From: Ignavibacteria bacterium
GTDB taxonomy: Bacteria > Bacteroidota > Ignavibacteria > Kapaibacteriales > Kapaibacteriaceae
Length of the DNA: 64,000 bases
Assembly: GCA_947495975.1 (NCBI GenBank)
Contig: CANMBE010000005.1
Coordinates: forward strand, 1 to 64,000
Reading direction: 5' to 3'
Position numbers and translations under genes: made by a program
In this document: positions 27,759 to 38,962 of the stretch, one piece after another
Position numbering within the stretch: the first letter of the stretch is position 1
Layout: every line of letters starts with the position of its first letter
The notes under the pieces: generated by a model
The model's database searches: none
What the model was told of the DNA's origin: nothing
The model's input: only the letters and a program-made list of their open reading frames with translations

Positions 27759-28688
27759 TTAGAGTTGACGGCTCACTTCAAAGAGTACGCGCTTTTCATG
27801 ATCCGTTAAGCTGTGATAGCCGGCTTGTGAAATCTTATCTAAAATCTCATCAATCACTTCTTGTGTGATTGGTTCACCATCGGCCAAGAACCGAGTTGGT
27901 GTAATTGTTTTCGTAGGTGATGGCGACATGGGAATGACTACGCCGCGTCTATCATCTCGGGACGAGATATCCCGATACTTTGATTCAACGATAACAGGTT
28001 CACTGCGAGGTCCGCCAGTTGAAGGATTGCCCACACCTTCAACAAAACGAAACAACGGTACACCAAACTTTAAGAGTAGCCATCCACCGAGTGCGCCACC
28101 AAGGTGCGCAAAGTGGGCTATGCCATCACCGGTATTCATTAGTCCGGAAACTAAATCCACGCCAGCATAGAGGAGAACAAAGATTCGGGCCGGGATTGGG
28201 AAGAAGATTGGGAACATCATGACTGGCCGGGTAGGGAATGTTAAACCAAACGCCAGCAACACACCCATGATTGACCCAGAAGCACCAACAGTTGGACCTA
28301 GCATCGTTGAAAGTAGAGGGCTAATGCCGATGTGAATCAGACCTGCTGCAACGCCTGCCAAGAGATAATACGTCGCAAACTTGCGCGTACCCCAAAGGTT
28401 TTCCAACTCCATACCGAACATCCAAAGCGCCAACATGTTAAAGAACAGGTGGCCAAGAGACCCGTGCATGAACTGATAGGTTATGAGCTGCCATGGCAAA
28501 AAGCCATTCTCAATTGGCCATAAAGCAAACCATGACATCACTGAAGCGTCGAGAGGGCGTCCACCAAAAGAGAGCCCCATAAGAAAAACAGATTGCACAA
28601 GGTAGATGGCTACGTTGGCAATAAGGAGAAACTTGATAAACGGTGGGAAGACGGTAAAGCCGCGACCCTGGCCAAATGTTTGTGACAT
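27759..28688 (-). CDS. Rhomboid-family intramembrane serine protease
   Basis: 309 aa. Six transmembrane segments in the first 210 residues. The catalytic Ser lies in [10 protein letters not shown] and the His in [29 protein letters not shown] is the conserved helix 2. A cytoplasmic tail of about 95 residues follows, ending with a helical segment ([33 protein letters not shown]) that occurs at the end of many Bacteroidota rhomboids. Substrate unknown. Tight spacing to pgk and ispG suggests one transcript. Confidence 0.93.
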   Translation of the reverse strand: MSQTFGQGRGFTVFPPFIKFLLIANVAIYLVQSVFLMGLSFGGRPLDASVMSWFALWPIENGFLPWQLITYQFMHGSLGHLFFNMLALWMFGMELENLWGTRKFATYYLLAGVAAGLIHIGISPLLSTMLGPTVGASGSIMGVLLAFGLTFPTRPVMMFPIFFPIPARIFVLLYAGVDLVSGLMNTGDGIAHFAHLGGALGGWLLLKFGVPLFRFVEGVGNPSTGGPRSEPVIVESKYRDISSRDDRRGVVIPMSPSPTKTITPTRFLADGEPITQEVIDEILDKISQAGYHSLTDHEKRVLFEVSRQL

Positions 28689-28691
28689 GTT

Positions 28692-30946
<2,255 letters not shown>

Positions 30947-30949
30947 CTA

Positions 30950-31531
30950 TCAGCTCTTCTTCACACGCGAGGGGTTTTTCTCAACGAAGTCTTTCCAGGC
31001 CTGGCGCTTTGATGTTGCGCCGCCACGCTTGAGTTTCTCAGGTGGGCCACCGTTAACGGCATGACATATAGCCACCGCCAGGGCATCTGTGGCATCAAAA
31101 AATTCTGGTGTTTCTTCCATGGAGAGAATAGCCCGCACCATGTGCTGCACCTGTTCTTTTGGAGCGGCTCCTCTGCCTGTTACACTGCGCTTCACCTGCA
31201 TAGGTGTGTATTCTATCGGGTCGTGTCCGGCTTGTGCGCAAGCCAACATTGCTACACCGCGCGCATGGGCAAGTTGTGTGAGGGAGAGAACGTTCTTAGC
31301 GTAGAACATTTTTTCAATAGCGCAAACGTTTGGATTTGTGCGCTCGATGACTGCGCTGAGTCGGCTATGGATTTCGCGTAGTCTGCCAGGAAAGGAGAGC
31401 GAAGTGCGCTTGAGCGCAACAACTCCATATTCGACTATAGTCATGTCTGCACCACTGACGTCTATCACGCCATAGCCACAGATCACCGAACCGGGATCGA
31501 TTCCTAGTATGCGCAGGCTCAACGAATACAC
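30950..31531 (-). CDS. ruvC: Crossover junction endodeoxyribonuclease RuvC
   Basis: 193 aa Holliday junction resolvase. GIDPGS (first Asp), CAIEKMFYAKN (Glu) and FDATDALAVAICH (last acidic residues) form the RNase H-like active site. The C-terminal 30 residues are a basic extension. Start is GTG at 31531, giving MYSLSLRILGID. It overlaps the upstream small exported-protein gene by 13 bp. RuvAB are not in the window. Confidence 0.94.
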   Translation of the reverse strand: MYSLSLRILGIDPGSVICGYGVIDVSGADMTIVEYGVVALKRTSLSFPGRLREIHSRLSAVIERTNPNVCAIEKMFYAKNVLSLTQLAHARGVAMLACAQAGHDPIEYTPMQVKRSVTGRGAAPKEQVQHMVRAILSMEETPEFFDATDALAVAICHAVNGGPPEKLKRGGATSKRQAWKDFVEKNPSRVKKS

Positions 31532-31842
31532 CTGACAGTCTTGGTTTTTGATCCATCCTTTAGCAAAGGCATGGATGGACCAGATGCCAATGCGGCCTTT
31601 TGAATCATAACCTGCGTTGTAGCAGGTGAATAGTTCGCCGAGCTTACTGCGCTGCTATGCAGGTCAGCAAATGATGCAACACTCACCAGAACCGTGTTAT
31701 CGTCTGAAGTGGTTGTAGATGCGCAACCGGTCATCCGCAGATAGCCGCGTGGTTCAAATGTGCTCATAGAAAGCAACAGCAAGAAGCCAAGAAGTAGAGA
31801 TAGACGAACCACAATTACTCCCGCAGAGGGGTGCAAATACAT
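31519..31842 (-). CDS. Small exported protein of unknown function
   Basis: 107 aa from the ATG at 31842, or 97 aa from a GTG at 31812 placed directly before a strong hydrophobic segment (VRLSLLLGFLLLLSMS). After the signal-like segment comes a Ser/Thr/Ala-rich region without recognised domains. It overlaps ruvC by 13 bp and follows the helicase gene by about 45 bp, so it fits an operon. Function unknown; the coding call is moderate because the composition is plain. Confidence 0.45.
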   Translation of the reverse strand: MYLHPSAGVIVVRLSLLLGFLLLLSMSTFEPRGYLRMTGCASTTTSDDNTVLVSVASFADLHSSAVSSANYSPATTQVMIQKAALASGPSMPLLKDGSKTKTVRCIR

Positions 31843-31887
31843 AGGCTTAAAACTACGAATAAAGACTCTTCGGTACAACTACGTAGT

Positions 31888-34677
31888 TCATTCTAGACAC
31901 AAGAGCGAAAGCTGCCGTATTGCTTTTGCATAGACGGAGGAATGACTCAAAATCGTAGGATTACCAACGAGTATGAACTGTTGACGTGCCCGTGTCATGG
32001 CTACGTTGAGCTTACGATCAATAACAATGCCGCCAATGGTTGCCTCTGAAATAATGCTCTCGAGTTCAGTGAAAGATCCAACGGCGGTTCCATAGAGGAT
32101 CACATCGCGCTCGCTTCCTTGGAAACGCTCAACGGTATCCACTGTAACTAAACCTTGCAACTTGTTGGGAAGCATTGCAATTACGGCATTGTTTTGAACC
32201 CTAAAAGGAGTGATAATGCCAATTGAAAGGTCGCAGTTGATCGCGGAAGCGCTTTCAAACATTCGAGTTGCAAGCGCCACCAGAGTCCTTGCTTCTGCGC
32301 CTGCCTGGTCTGATTTGTCATCTACGGCAATAAAGCCAGTCCGAGATGGGATAAAAGCTGACCAGGGAAGGGGGTCCTCACTTTGTTGCCAATCTGCCAG
32401 TGTTTTGAGTTTTCCGGAGTAGAACTGGTCTGATACAAACTCCATTACATCCTGATGCATGCGCCCTTGCTTTGTTAACATCGCAACAGAAGCTTCGTCG
32501 CCCCTCTGATATGCACAGTTCATCAACCGCTCAAAGGCAGACATCCCAAGATCGGTCATCATCAGTGCTTCAAACTCCGGACCTCGCACGTGCAATGAAT
32601 CCGCACGCTGAGTTACAACAGCAGGGAGCTGACATTGATCACCCATCAAAATGGATCTTCCAACGCGGCACGTGATACCAATGAGCGGTGGTTCTAACAC
32701 CTGAGAGGCTTCATCAATAACGGCCGTTGTAAACGAACCAAAATCCCAAATCTCGGAACTGGAATACAGAGACTGTACTGTTGAAACAATGCATCGTGAA
32801 TTGGAAATCACCTCAGCCAATTCATTGGCAGAAAGACGTTGCCCAAGAACAGGAATTGAGCTTTCGCCTAAAGCCCCCTCACTACTACCATGACGCAAAT
32901 GATCAATGTTGTATCTCGTAAGTACCGCTGAAATTTCATTGGCAGCTCTGTTGGTATACGCAACAGCCAAGACTCTCTCATCAGAACGTTGCGTGAGCTG
33001 CGCAATAATCGTTCGTAGTACAGCGGAAGTTTTTCCTGTACCGGGTGGGCCTTGAATGAGGAAGAGCTCATTGGATGCGAGAGCTCGTTCTACAATGAGG
33101 CGTTGTTCATCAGTAAGGTCATGTGCAGAGATTTTTTGCTGTTGCCGATGTGTTGGTGCTCTGCGTCCGAGTAGCACCATTCGTTGGCTTGGTTCGCTGT
33201 CTACGAATGTTCTGATGGCTGCATAGAATGATCTGACAGATGTGTCTAAAACATCTTGTTCAAGTATCCATCGCTGACCATGGAGATCTTCTGCTGATGC
33301 GTATTTATTGCGCAGCGAAACTTCAATCGTAGTTGCAAACATGCCTCTGAGCGCTGCTTTCAAGAGAGGCCCATCACACGGCTTTGCCTGTCCGTTTACT
33401 TCGGGATACAGAATCACCGGATCACCTATTCGAAGTGCGCACTCACCGAATGATTCGCCTCTTACAAAAGATAGGTGCATCCGATTTACATCAGACTCTG
33501 ATGCATTGAATTGAAGATCTAGAATCACGGTAGAAGAACGGCGCTTTTCTTCGATAGCTTGTCTCCACAAATCTGCTGTAGACCGCGATGATCCACCACC
33601 AATGCGAACCATCTCATGATCGCCCGCTGTGTACCCCAACCATGCGCGCACAACACGAATCTCGGTGCGATCAAGTTGCGTTAACGTTGAAGCAAGTTCA
33701 ACTCGCGCGTGTTCATCGTACGATGATCCACCATGCAACGTAGAGGCCACAAGTATTTTCTTAAGGGGCTCGCCTTTGCGATGTTTGAGCGCGATGTCTG
33801 TAGCAATGATGACGTTTCGTGCGGACACCAAGAGAGACAATCCTTCATCGATGTTGTCCACGTTGCGCAAAGGAGCATCGCTTGCCTGCACATACCAGAT
33901 CTTTGCCGTTACGTTGCTCTGTGGTTGAGTTGCTTGGACCAGAGCGGCATACCCCGCAACCTGTGCTGCATGATCTGGCCGAATTGACACGCCAGATGCT
34001 GCTTTGCCCGCCTTCATCTCAACGATGAGTGTGTTCAAACCCATTCGCACACAGATATCTGCGCGCCCCTGCAACCCAAACGTAGGCGAGATGTAGTGCG
34101 GTTCAAGTACGATCGTGCCTGAAGAGAAACTGATGAACATCTCCCGAAGTGGAATCATTGCCTTGATGAGGACATCATCGATCTGCGGTAGCGACCCCTC
34201 GCGTGCTGCTGCTGCCAAGGATAGTGGGCGCGTTCGCTTGGCTTCGTGGATGATTTCATCATTGGTCAGAACTGGACTGCGGGCCAGAATATCAAAGGCA
34301 GCATTGACCAGCGAGCCCGTGAGCGCTAGACTCATGGCACCTGATTTCCGTAATCTCTTTACCAGAACCTGATCTGCTACTACGCCATGCACAGTAACAA
34401 GCTGTGCGGCCTCAGTTACATCCACCACAATGTCGGGGCTCAAAATAACCCACGGACTTCGCAATGAATCCGGACGACGCACAAATGAAGCCTCGAGACC
34501 AATAATGGCATCAGGTGTGGATAACCATGTGGATTGTTGAACATCCGCGGGCGACAACGATGCTGTGTGCACAACGCCAGAATAGTCTTTTATTACTACT
34601 ACTTGCTGCGTTTCATCAACGTCAACAATGCGGCCTTTTACTGAGATAAAGGCCTGTGGAAAAGCGCCAGTTTCCAC
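31888..34677 (-). CDS. Dna2-like nuclease-helicase (PD-(D/E)xK plus SF1B helicase)
   Basis: 929 aa. The first half has a Cas4/RecB-type nuclease core: GLQGRADI at about 201-208, LIVEMKAGK at 217-225 and QVAGY at about 238-242 (the QhxxY motif). The second half is a UPF1/Dna2-type helicase: Walker A GPPGTGKT at 543-550, Walker B VIDEASQ, GDQCQLPAV, TVERFQGSERDVI and LNVAMTRARQQF. The four Cys that hold the 4Fe-4S cluster in Dna2 and Cas4 are not seen around the nuclease core. Start is GTG, overlapping the recJ stop by one base. Likely role: DNA end processing or repair with recJ and ruvC nearby. Confidence 0.85.
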   Translation of the reverse strand: METGAFPQAFISVKGRIVDVDETQQVVVIKDYSGVVHTASLSPADVQQSTWLSTPDAIIGLEASFVRRPDSLRSPWVILSPDIVVDVTEAAQLVTVHGVVADQVLVKRLRKSGAMSLALTGSLVNAAFDILARSPVLTNDEIIHEAKRTRPLSLAAAAREGSLPQIDDVLIKAMIPLREMFISFSSGTIVLEPHYISPTFGLQGRADICVRMGLNTLIVEMKAGKAASGVSIRPDHAAQVAGYAALVQATQPQSNVTAKIWYVQASDAPLRNVDNIDEGLSLLVSARNVIIATDIALKHRKGEPLKKILVASTLHGGSSYDEHARVELASTLTQLDRTEIRVVRAWLGYTAGDHEMVRIGGGSSRSTADLWRQAIEEKRRSSTVILDLQFNASESDVNRMHLSFVRGESFGECALRIGDPVILYPEVNGQAKPCDGPLLKAALRGMFATTIEVSLRNKYASAEDLHGQRWILEQDVLDTSVRSFYAAIRTFVDSEPSQRMVLLGRRAPTHRQQQKISAHDLTDEQRLIVERALASNELFLIQGPPGTGKTSAVLRTIIAQLTQRSDERVLAVAYTNRAANEISAVLTRYNIDHLRHGSSEGALGESSIPVLGQRLSANELAEVISNSRCIVSTVQSLYSSSEIWDFGSFTTAVIDEASQVLEPPLIGITCRVGRSILMGDQCQLPAVVTQRADSLHVRGPEFEALMMTDLGMSAFERLMNCAYQRGDEASVAMLTKQGRMHQDVMEFVSDQFYSGKLKTLADWQQSEDPLPWSAFIPSRTGFIAVDDKSDQAGAEARTLVALATRMFESASAINCDLSIGIITPFRVQNNAVIAMLPNKLQGLVTVDTVERFQGSERDVILYGTAVGSFTELESIISEATIGGIVIDRKLNVAMTRARQQFILVGNPTILSHSSVYAKAIRQLSLLCLE

Positions 34678-36374
34678 TACTCCGGGCGGATATCTTTTAT
34701 GCGCAACTGTGGCGTACTCGAGCCATTAAAGAGATTTTCTTCAAGTGTATAGACTAAAGTGAAGGGCTTGCCATTACTACAGTCATTAATTCTATCGCCT
34801 AGGTTAAACCCAATAGCGTCAATTGCAAAGTTTTTCTGAAGTGCACGTAGCTTAAGGTGGTTATTCCCAACAATCTTCACCCCATCAGCTGACACAACAT
34901 TCTCTGTATGAAACATCGGCCGATTATTCTTATAACCATACGGAGCAAACTGATTTAAGAACTTGAAAAAACTAGGTGTTAACTCGTTTAGCTGCAATTC
35001 AGCGTCGATGATAATTTCTGGCTTGAGCATATCTGCAGTGAGTGCATCGGCTGCAATGCGATCAAAACGTTCTCGGAGTTCTGGAATCCTATCTACGTGC
35101 AATGAAAGGCCCGCAGCGTGACGGTGGCCACCAAATTCTATGATGAGGTCTTCGCATTGTTTGAGAGCGCCATAGATGTCAAAGTCCTTCAAGGATCGCG
35201 CTGACCCTTTGGCCACGCCATCAATCGTAGTAAGCATGATCGACGGCACGTGGAATCGTTCTACGAGGCGTGAGGCAACGATCCCAATGACACCAGCGTG
35301 CCAGTCATGCGAGTGTAGAACGAGCGCTCGGCCGCTTCCAGACAGCAATTGGTCTTCTGCTTGTTGAATTGCTTCTTCAAAAGTGTGTTCGTCAATGGTT
35401 CTACGTTGTCTGTTATCGTGCTCCAGCTCCTGAGCAATCCGGAAGGCCTTAAGCTCATCTGGCTGTATCATCATTTCAACAGCCCTGCGAGGATCGCCTA
35501 CACGGCCTGCAGCATTAATCCTAGGCGCCATTCCAAAAATGACACTTGCGTTTGTAAGCTGACCAAGGTGAAGTCCGGCACAATCAACGAGTCCTTTGAA
35601 TCCCGGACGAGGGTATTGATTCAACAGCTCAAGTCCAAAATGACTGAGAATGCGATTTTCATCTTCTAGGGGGGCAATATCTGCCGCAGAGGCAATGGCA
35701 ACAAAGTCGAGGTATTCATACGCCAACTCTGGGTGCCCGTGTCTCTCTGCCAGAGCTTGTAGGAGTTTGAACGCAACGCCACATGCAGCAAGCCCCTTAA
35801 AGGGATAATCACATCCTGGCTTCACGGGGTCGAGGATTGCAAGAGCGTTTGGAATCTCTTCTGCTGCCTGGTGGTGATCGCAAATAACCACGTCAATGTT
35901 AAACTCGTTTGCTCTGTCAACGGCCCGCGAAGCCGTTACCCCAACGTCAACGGTAACGATCAACGAAGCCCCAGCAGCGCGCGCTCTATCCACGGATAAT
36001 GGCGTAAAGCCAAATCCTTCTTCGAGGCGACTAGGAATGTGATAATCAGCACGAGCCCCAATCTTCCTAAGAAAGTGGAGAACCATTGCTGCACTTGCAG
36101 TGCCATCTACATCGTAATCACCATGAACCCAGATGAGTTCTTGAGCTTCAATTGCACGTCCAATGCGATCGACCGCCAAATTCATCCCGTTCATTAACCA
36201 GGGGGAATGGAGTTCATCCAATGACGGCTCAAAGAACCGTTGGACGGCATCAATCGTATCAAGCCCTCGTCCTACGAGCACTTTGGCAATAGGAGAGGGG
36301 ACATTCAATTGTGTGATTATCTCTTGTAGGGCATTTTCATCTTTACATTCCCGGGTGATCCACCGATAGTTCAA
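34677..36374 (-). CDS. recJ: Single-stranded-DNA exonuclease RecJ
   Basis: 565 aa 5'-3' exonuclease of the DHH family. HGDYDVDGTASAAMV holds the DHH-type metal site, TVDVGVTASRAV and ICDHHQ follow, and the DHHA1 domain has FGGHRHAAGLSL. Start appears to be TTG at 36374 (MNYRWITREC), since this matches the family N-terminus and no ATG fits. It is divergent from rsgA and tightly linked to the Dna2-like gene. Confidence 0.94.
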   Translation of the reverse strand: MNYRWITRECKDENALQEIITQLNVPSPIAKVLVGRGLDTIDAVQRFFEPSLDELHSPWLMNGMNLAVDRIGRAIEAQELIWVHGDYDVDGTASAAMVLHFLRKIGARADYHIPSRLEEGFGFTPLSVDRARAAGASLIVTVDVGVTASRAVDRANEFNIDVVICDHHQAAEEIPNALAILDPVKPGCDYPFKGLAACGVAFKLLQALAERHGHPELAYEYLDFVAIASAADIAPLEDENRILSHFGLELLNQYPRPGFKGLVDCAGLHLGQLTNASVIFGMAPRINAAGRVGDPRRAVEMMIQPDELKAFRIAQELEHDNRQRRTIDEHTFEEAIQQAEDQLLSGSGRALVLHSHDWHAGVIGIVASRLVERFHVPSIMLTTIDGVAKGSARSLKDFDIYGALKQCEDLIIEFGGHRHAAGLSLHVDRIPELRERFDRIAADALTADMLKPEIIIDAELQLNELTPSFFKFLNQFAPYGYKNNRPMFHTENVVSADGVKIVGNNHLKLRALQKNFAIDAIGFNLGDRINDCSNGKPFTLVYTLEENLFNGSSTPQLRIKDIRPE

Positions 36375-36470
36375 CGTGATCCTGTTAATTTGAATTCAAT
36401 CTGCTTTAAGATACGACTGCCAGCCCCCTATCATCAAGTTTCATTCACACAAATACTGTTACTTCGCACT

Positions 36471-37526
36471 GTGACCCCTCGCAAACCACTATTGGCATTG
36501 GACAAGGACGATGACGAACTCGCATATCGCGAGAGGACGCGGGAGCATGCTAAACCGTTGGAGCGCACGCGCACACGGATAAAACATGGCAAGGTGATAG
36601 GGGATAAGGGGTTACGTGGGATTGTGGCTACGCCCATTGGTCCAAAGTGGATTGTGGCGGTAGACCTAGAGTTCTGGATCTGTGGCGTTTCAGGCGTGAT
36701 AGACGTGCCACACACTTCAACGATGATTGCCGTTGGCGACGTGGTGTGGATTGAACCCGACGGCGACAGAACCGAGCAAGGCGATCCCTCGGCTGCGATC
36801 GTAAAGGTAGAAGAACGCACCACGGTTTTGTCGCGTAAGGCAGCTGGTAAAACTCAGCGCGAGCAGGTATTGGTTGCAAATGTTGAGCAGCTCGGTATTG
36901 TAATGGCTGTTGCCCTACCAAACTATAATAAGCGCCTCATAGACAGATATTTGATTGGTGCAGACAAAGGAAATCTTGATCCATTCATCGTAATAAATAA
37001 GTACGATCTGCTTGATTCAGAATATCACCAGGATGTGCTGGATGATCTTATGGTCTATATCAAACAGCTTTCTATACCGACAATGTTTACGAGTTCAAAA
37101 TCAGGACGAGGGATGCAGGAGCTCAAGGATATTCTTGCGGGGCGGTCTACGCTCTTAACAGGACCCTCTGGTGTTGGCAAGTCATCCCTCATTAATCGGT
37201 TCACCGATGCGCGCCAGCGCGTTGGTGCCATTTCAGAGAAGTATGAAAAGGGGCGGCACACAACAACTGCATCACTCGTGATTCCATTGCCGGGAGGGGG
37301 CATTGTTGTTGACTCTCCGGGGATACGGGAGTTTGGAATTTTTCAGCTCGATGCAGCCGAACTTCCATTCTACTTTGAAGAGTTCACTCCGTACGCGGCT
37401 AGATGCAAGTTTGCTCCCTGTTCACATACGCATGAGCCTGATTGTGCCGTAAAAGAGGCTGTAGAATCTGGGAACATCGATGAAGAACGATACGTTTCGT
37501 ACCTGAACCTAAAGGACACGCTGTAA
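36471..37526 (+). CDS. rsgA: Ribosome small subunit GTPase RsgA
   Basis: Circularly permuted GTPase (G4-G1-G3) that assists late 30S maturation. G4 NKYDLL, G1 GPSGVGKSSLINRF and G3 DSPGIREFG are in the permuted order, preceded by an OB domain and followed by a zinc domain (CKFAPCSHTHEPDC). Before the OB domain there is an unusual charged extension of about 45 residues (DKDDDELAYRERTREHAKPLERTR). The GTG at 36471 is my choice (351 aa); the track ATG at 36390 would add 27 more unconserved residues. The start remains uncertain. Confidence 0.92.
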   Translation: MTPRKPLLALDKDDDELAYRERTREHAKPLERTRTRIKHGKVIGDKGLRGIVATPIGPKWIVAVDLEFWICGVSGVIDVPHTSTMIAVGDVVWIEPDGDRTEQGDPSAAIVKVEERTTVLSRKAAGKTQREQVLVANVEQLGIVMAVALPNYNKRLIDRYLIGADKGNLDPFIVINKYDLLDSEYHQDVLDDLMVYIKQLSIPTMFTSSKSGRGMQELKDILAGRSTLLTGPSGVGKSSLINRFTDARQRVGAISEKYEKGRHTTTASLVIPLPGGGIVVDSPGIREFGIFQLDAAELPFYFEEFTPYAARCKFAPCSHTHEPDCAVKEAVESGNIDEERYVSYLNLKDTL

Positions 37527-37538
37527 CTGCCTTCTTCC

Positions 37539-37546
37539 TATCTTTG
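37539..37546 (+). promoter_or_regulatory. Bacteroidetes-type -7 box of the tRNA-Ser/tRNA-Leu unit
   Basis: TATCTTTG, 23 nt before tRNA-Ser. No convincing TTTG was found at the -33 spacing. Confidence 0.55.
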
Positions 37547-37569
37547 CCACCCCACCAAACACGGTAGTT

Positions 37570-37656
37570 GGAGAGGTGCGAGAGTGGTTGAATCGGGTAG
37601 TCTCGAAAACTACTATGGGAGCAATCCTATCGAGGGTTCGAATCCCTCCCTCTCCT
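37570..37656 (+). tRNA. tRNA-Ser (CGA)
   Basis: Acceptor GGAGAGG pairs with CCTCTCC. Anticodon stem GTAGT/ACTAC encloses CTCGAAA, anticodon CGA. A long variable arm is present and the T arm is GAGGG/CCCTC. Position 73 reads T, not the usual G of tRNA-Ser. CCA is not encoded as a unit. Confidence 0.93.
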
Positions 37657-37667
37657 CACAAATGGCT

Positions 37668-37751
37668 GGGCGAGTGCTGAAATTGGCAGACAGGCGGGTC
37701 TCAGAAGCCCGTGTTCGAAAGGACGTGTGGGTTCAAGTCCCACCTCGCCCA
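37668..37751 (+). tRNA. tRNA-Leu (CAG)
   Basis: Acceptor GGGCGAG pairs with CTCGCCC. Anticodon stem CGGGT/GCCCG encloses CTCAGAA, anticodon CAG. A long variable arm is present, T arm GTGGG/CCCAC, discriminator A73. Eleven bases after tRNA-Ser, probably co-transcribed. Confidence 0.95.
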
Positions 37752-38073
37752 CACATTTGGAAGCTCCAACCAATGGCAAAAAAGAAGACCTTGCCAATGG
37801 GCACGAAGCGTGCATTTGTTACGGAGCTAAAAAAATCTCCGAGTCAATGTTGGAGAGAAGGTTGCAAGACAAACTCTATGCGCATAATAAGCATGGGCTA
37901 GTTTTACCGAAGCTTCACCATGGTATGTGACCCTAGCTGATGACAAATGGTACGCACGGATTGCGATCGCATCCATCATACGCATACACTATGGATACGC
38001 TGGATCTTTCCTATCTAACCATAACCGATCAACAACACGCAGAATTACAGATTGCTCGGAAGGAATTGATAAA
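37752..38073 (+). other. Gap with a 42-codon frame of doubtful status
   Basis: An ATG at 37774 opens MAKKKTLPMGTKRAFVTELKKSPSQCW... ending at 37901, a Lys-rich frame that could be a small basic protein but has no ribosome-binding site or recognised family. From 37902 to the esterase start I see nothing else; the in-frame extension in the track (start 37927) does not look coding. Confidence 0.35.
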
Positions 38074-38892
38074 GTGAATGATTTTACATCACGACATACG
38101 ATGCTCGTACTGTTCTTCGTTACCATCTACATGATGATGTTCACTTCGCATGTACACGCGCAACAGAAGGCCGCAAAGCCCAAGGAAGAGCAGCCAAAGG
38201 AAGTTTGGAATCACGTCAAGCAAGAGCGATTTGGTCGCTATCGCGTGCAGGCTCCAAAAGGAGCTGCAGCCGGTAAGACATATCCATTGGTAATGCTGCT
38301 GCATGGTAACGGTAATGCACCAGAACTCATGCTACGATGGGCAAATGATCTTAAGCTCGACACCTTCATTGTGATTTGTCCAGAAGCCCCGTACGTGAAA
38401 ATCACAGAAACAATTCAAACAAAAGAAGAGCGATATACCGCAATGGCTGATGCCATTGGCCTTCCAGATACGCTACTACCAGAGGCCATTACAACCTCAG
38501 CAGATTGGTACTACAATGTGTTGCTTGATGCACAACGAACGCTTCCGGTGAACAAGGATGTAAAACCTATCTTGATTGGATTTTCGCAAGGGGGCTTCTT
38601 TGCCCAGGTATTATTGACACGTTATCCGCAGACGTTCCACAAGGTTGTAACAGTGAGCGCCAGCATGTATGCCGCTGGACTCGTTATAGAGAAATTGCCC
38701 AATGTTGCCTCATCAGATGTAGAAGTATTGATGGCCCATGCGCGCCTTGATCCAGTGGTACCATTTCAAACCGGCGAGCTCCTCCATGCAGCATTTGATG
38801 GCGCCAAGGTTAAAAACACCTTTATCCCGTTTGACGGGGGACATTGGCCAACCCCAGAAGTCACGGAACTGATCAGCAAATGGCTACGCTAG
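38074..38892 (+). CDS. Exported alpha/beta-hydrolase (phospholipase/carboxylesterase type)
   Basis: 272 aa from GTG at 38074, which follows AAGGAA and precedes a signal peptide (HTMLVLFFVTIYMMMFTSHVHAQQ). The mature part shows LLHGNGNAPELM (oxyanion region), GFSQGGFFAQVLLTRYP (nucleophile Ser) and DGGHWPTP (catalytic His). It resembles periplasmic esterases of the YpfH/phospholipase group. Substrate unknown. The ATG at 38101 is an alternative start. Confidence 0.83.
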   Translation: MNDFTSRHTMLVLFFVTIYMMMFTSHVHAQQKAAKPKEEQPKEVWNHVKQERFGRYRVQAPKGAAAGKTYPLVMLLHGNGNAPELMLRWANDLKLDTFIVICPEAPYVKITETIQTKEERYTAMADAIGLPDTLLPEAITTSADWYYNVLLDAQRTLPVNKDVKPILIGFSQGGFFAQVLLTRYPQTFHKVVTVSASMYAAGLVIEKLPNVASSDVEVLMAHARLDPVVPFQTGELLHAAFDGAKVKNTFIPFDGGHWPTPEVTELISKWLR

Positions 38893-38962
38893 TGAGTTTA
38901 TTGGGTAATTTGTGCTGTTCTGTGATTAACTAACTACCTAATGAACTAATTCGTCAATTCGT

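Noticed and set aside
37584-37901. 105-aa ORF over the tRNA-Ser and tRNA-Leu genes
   Set aside because: Most of it is tRNA sequence; only the last 42 codons could be coding.
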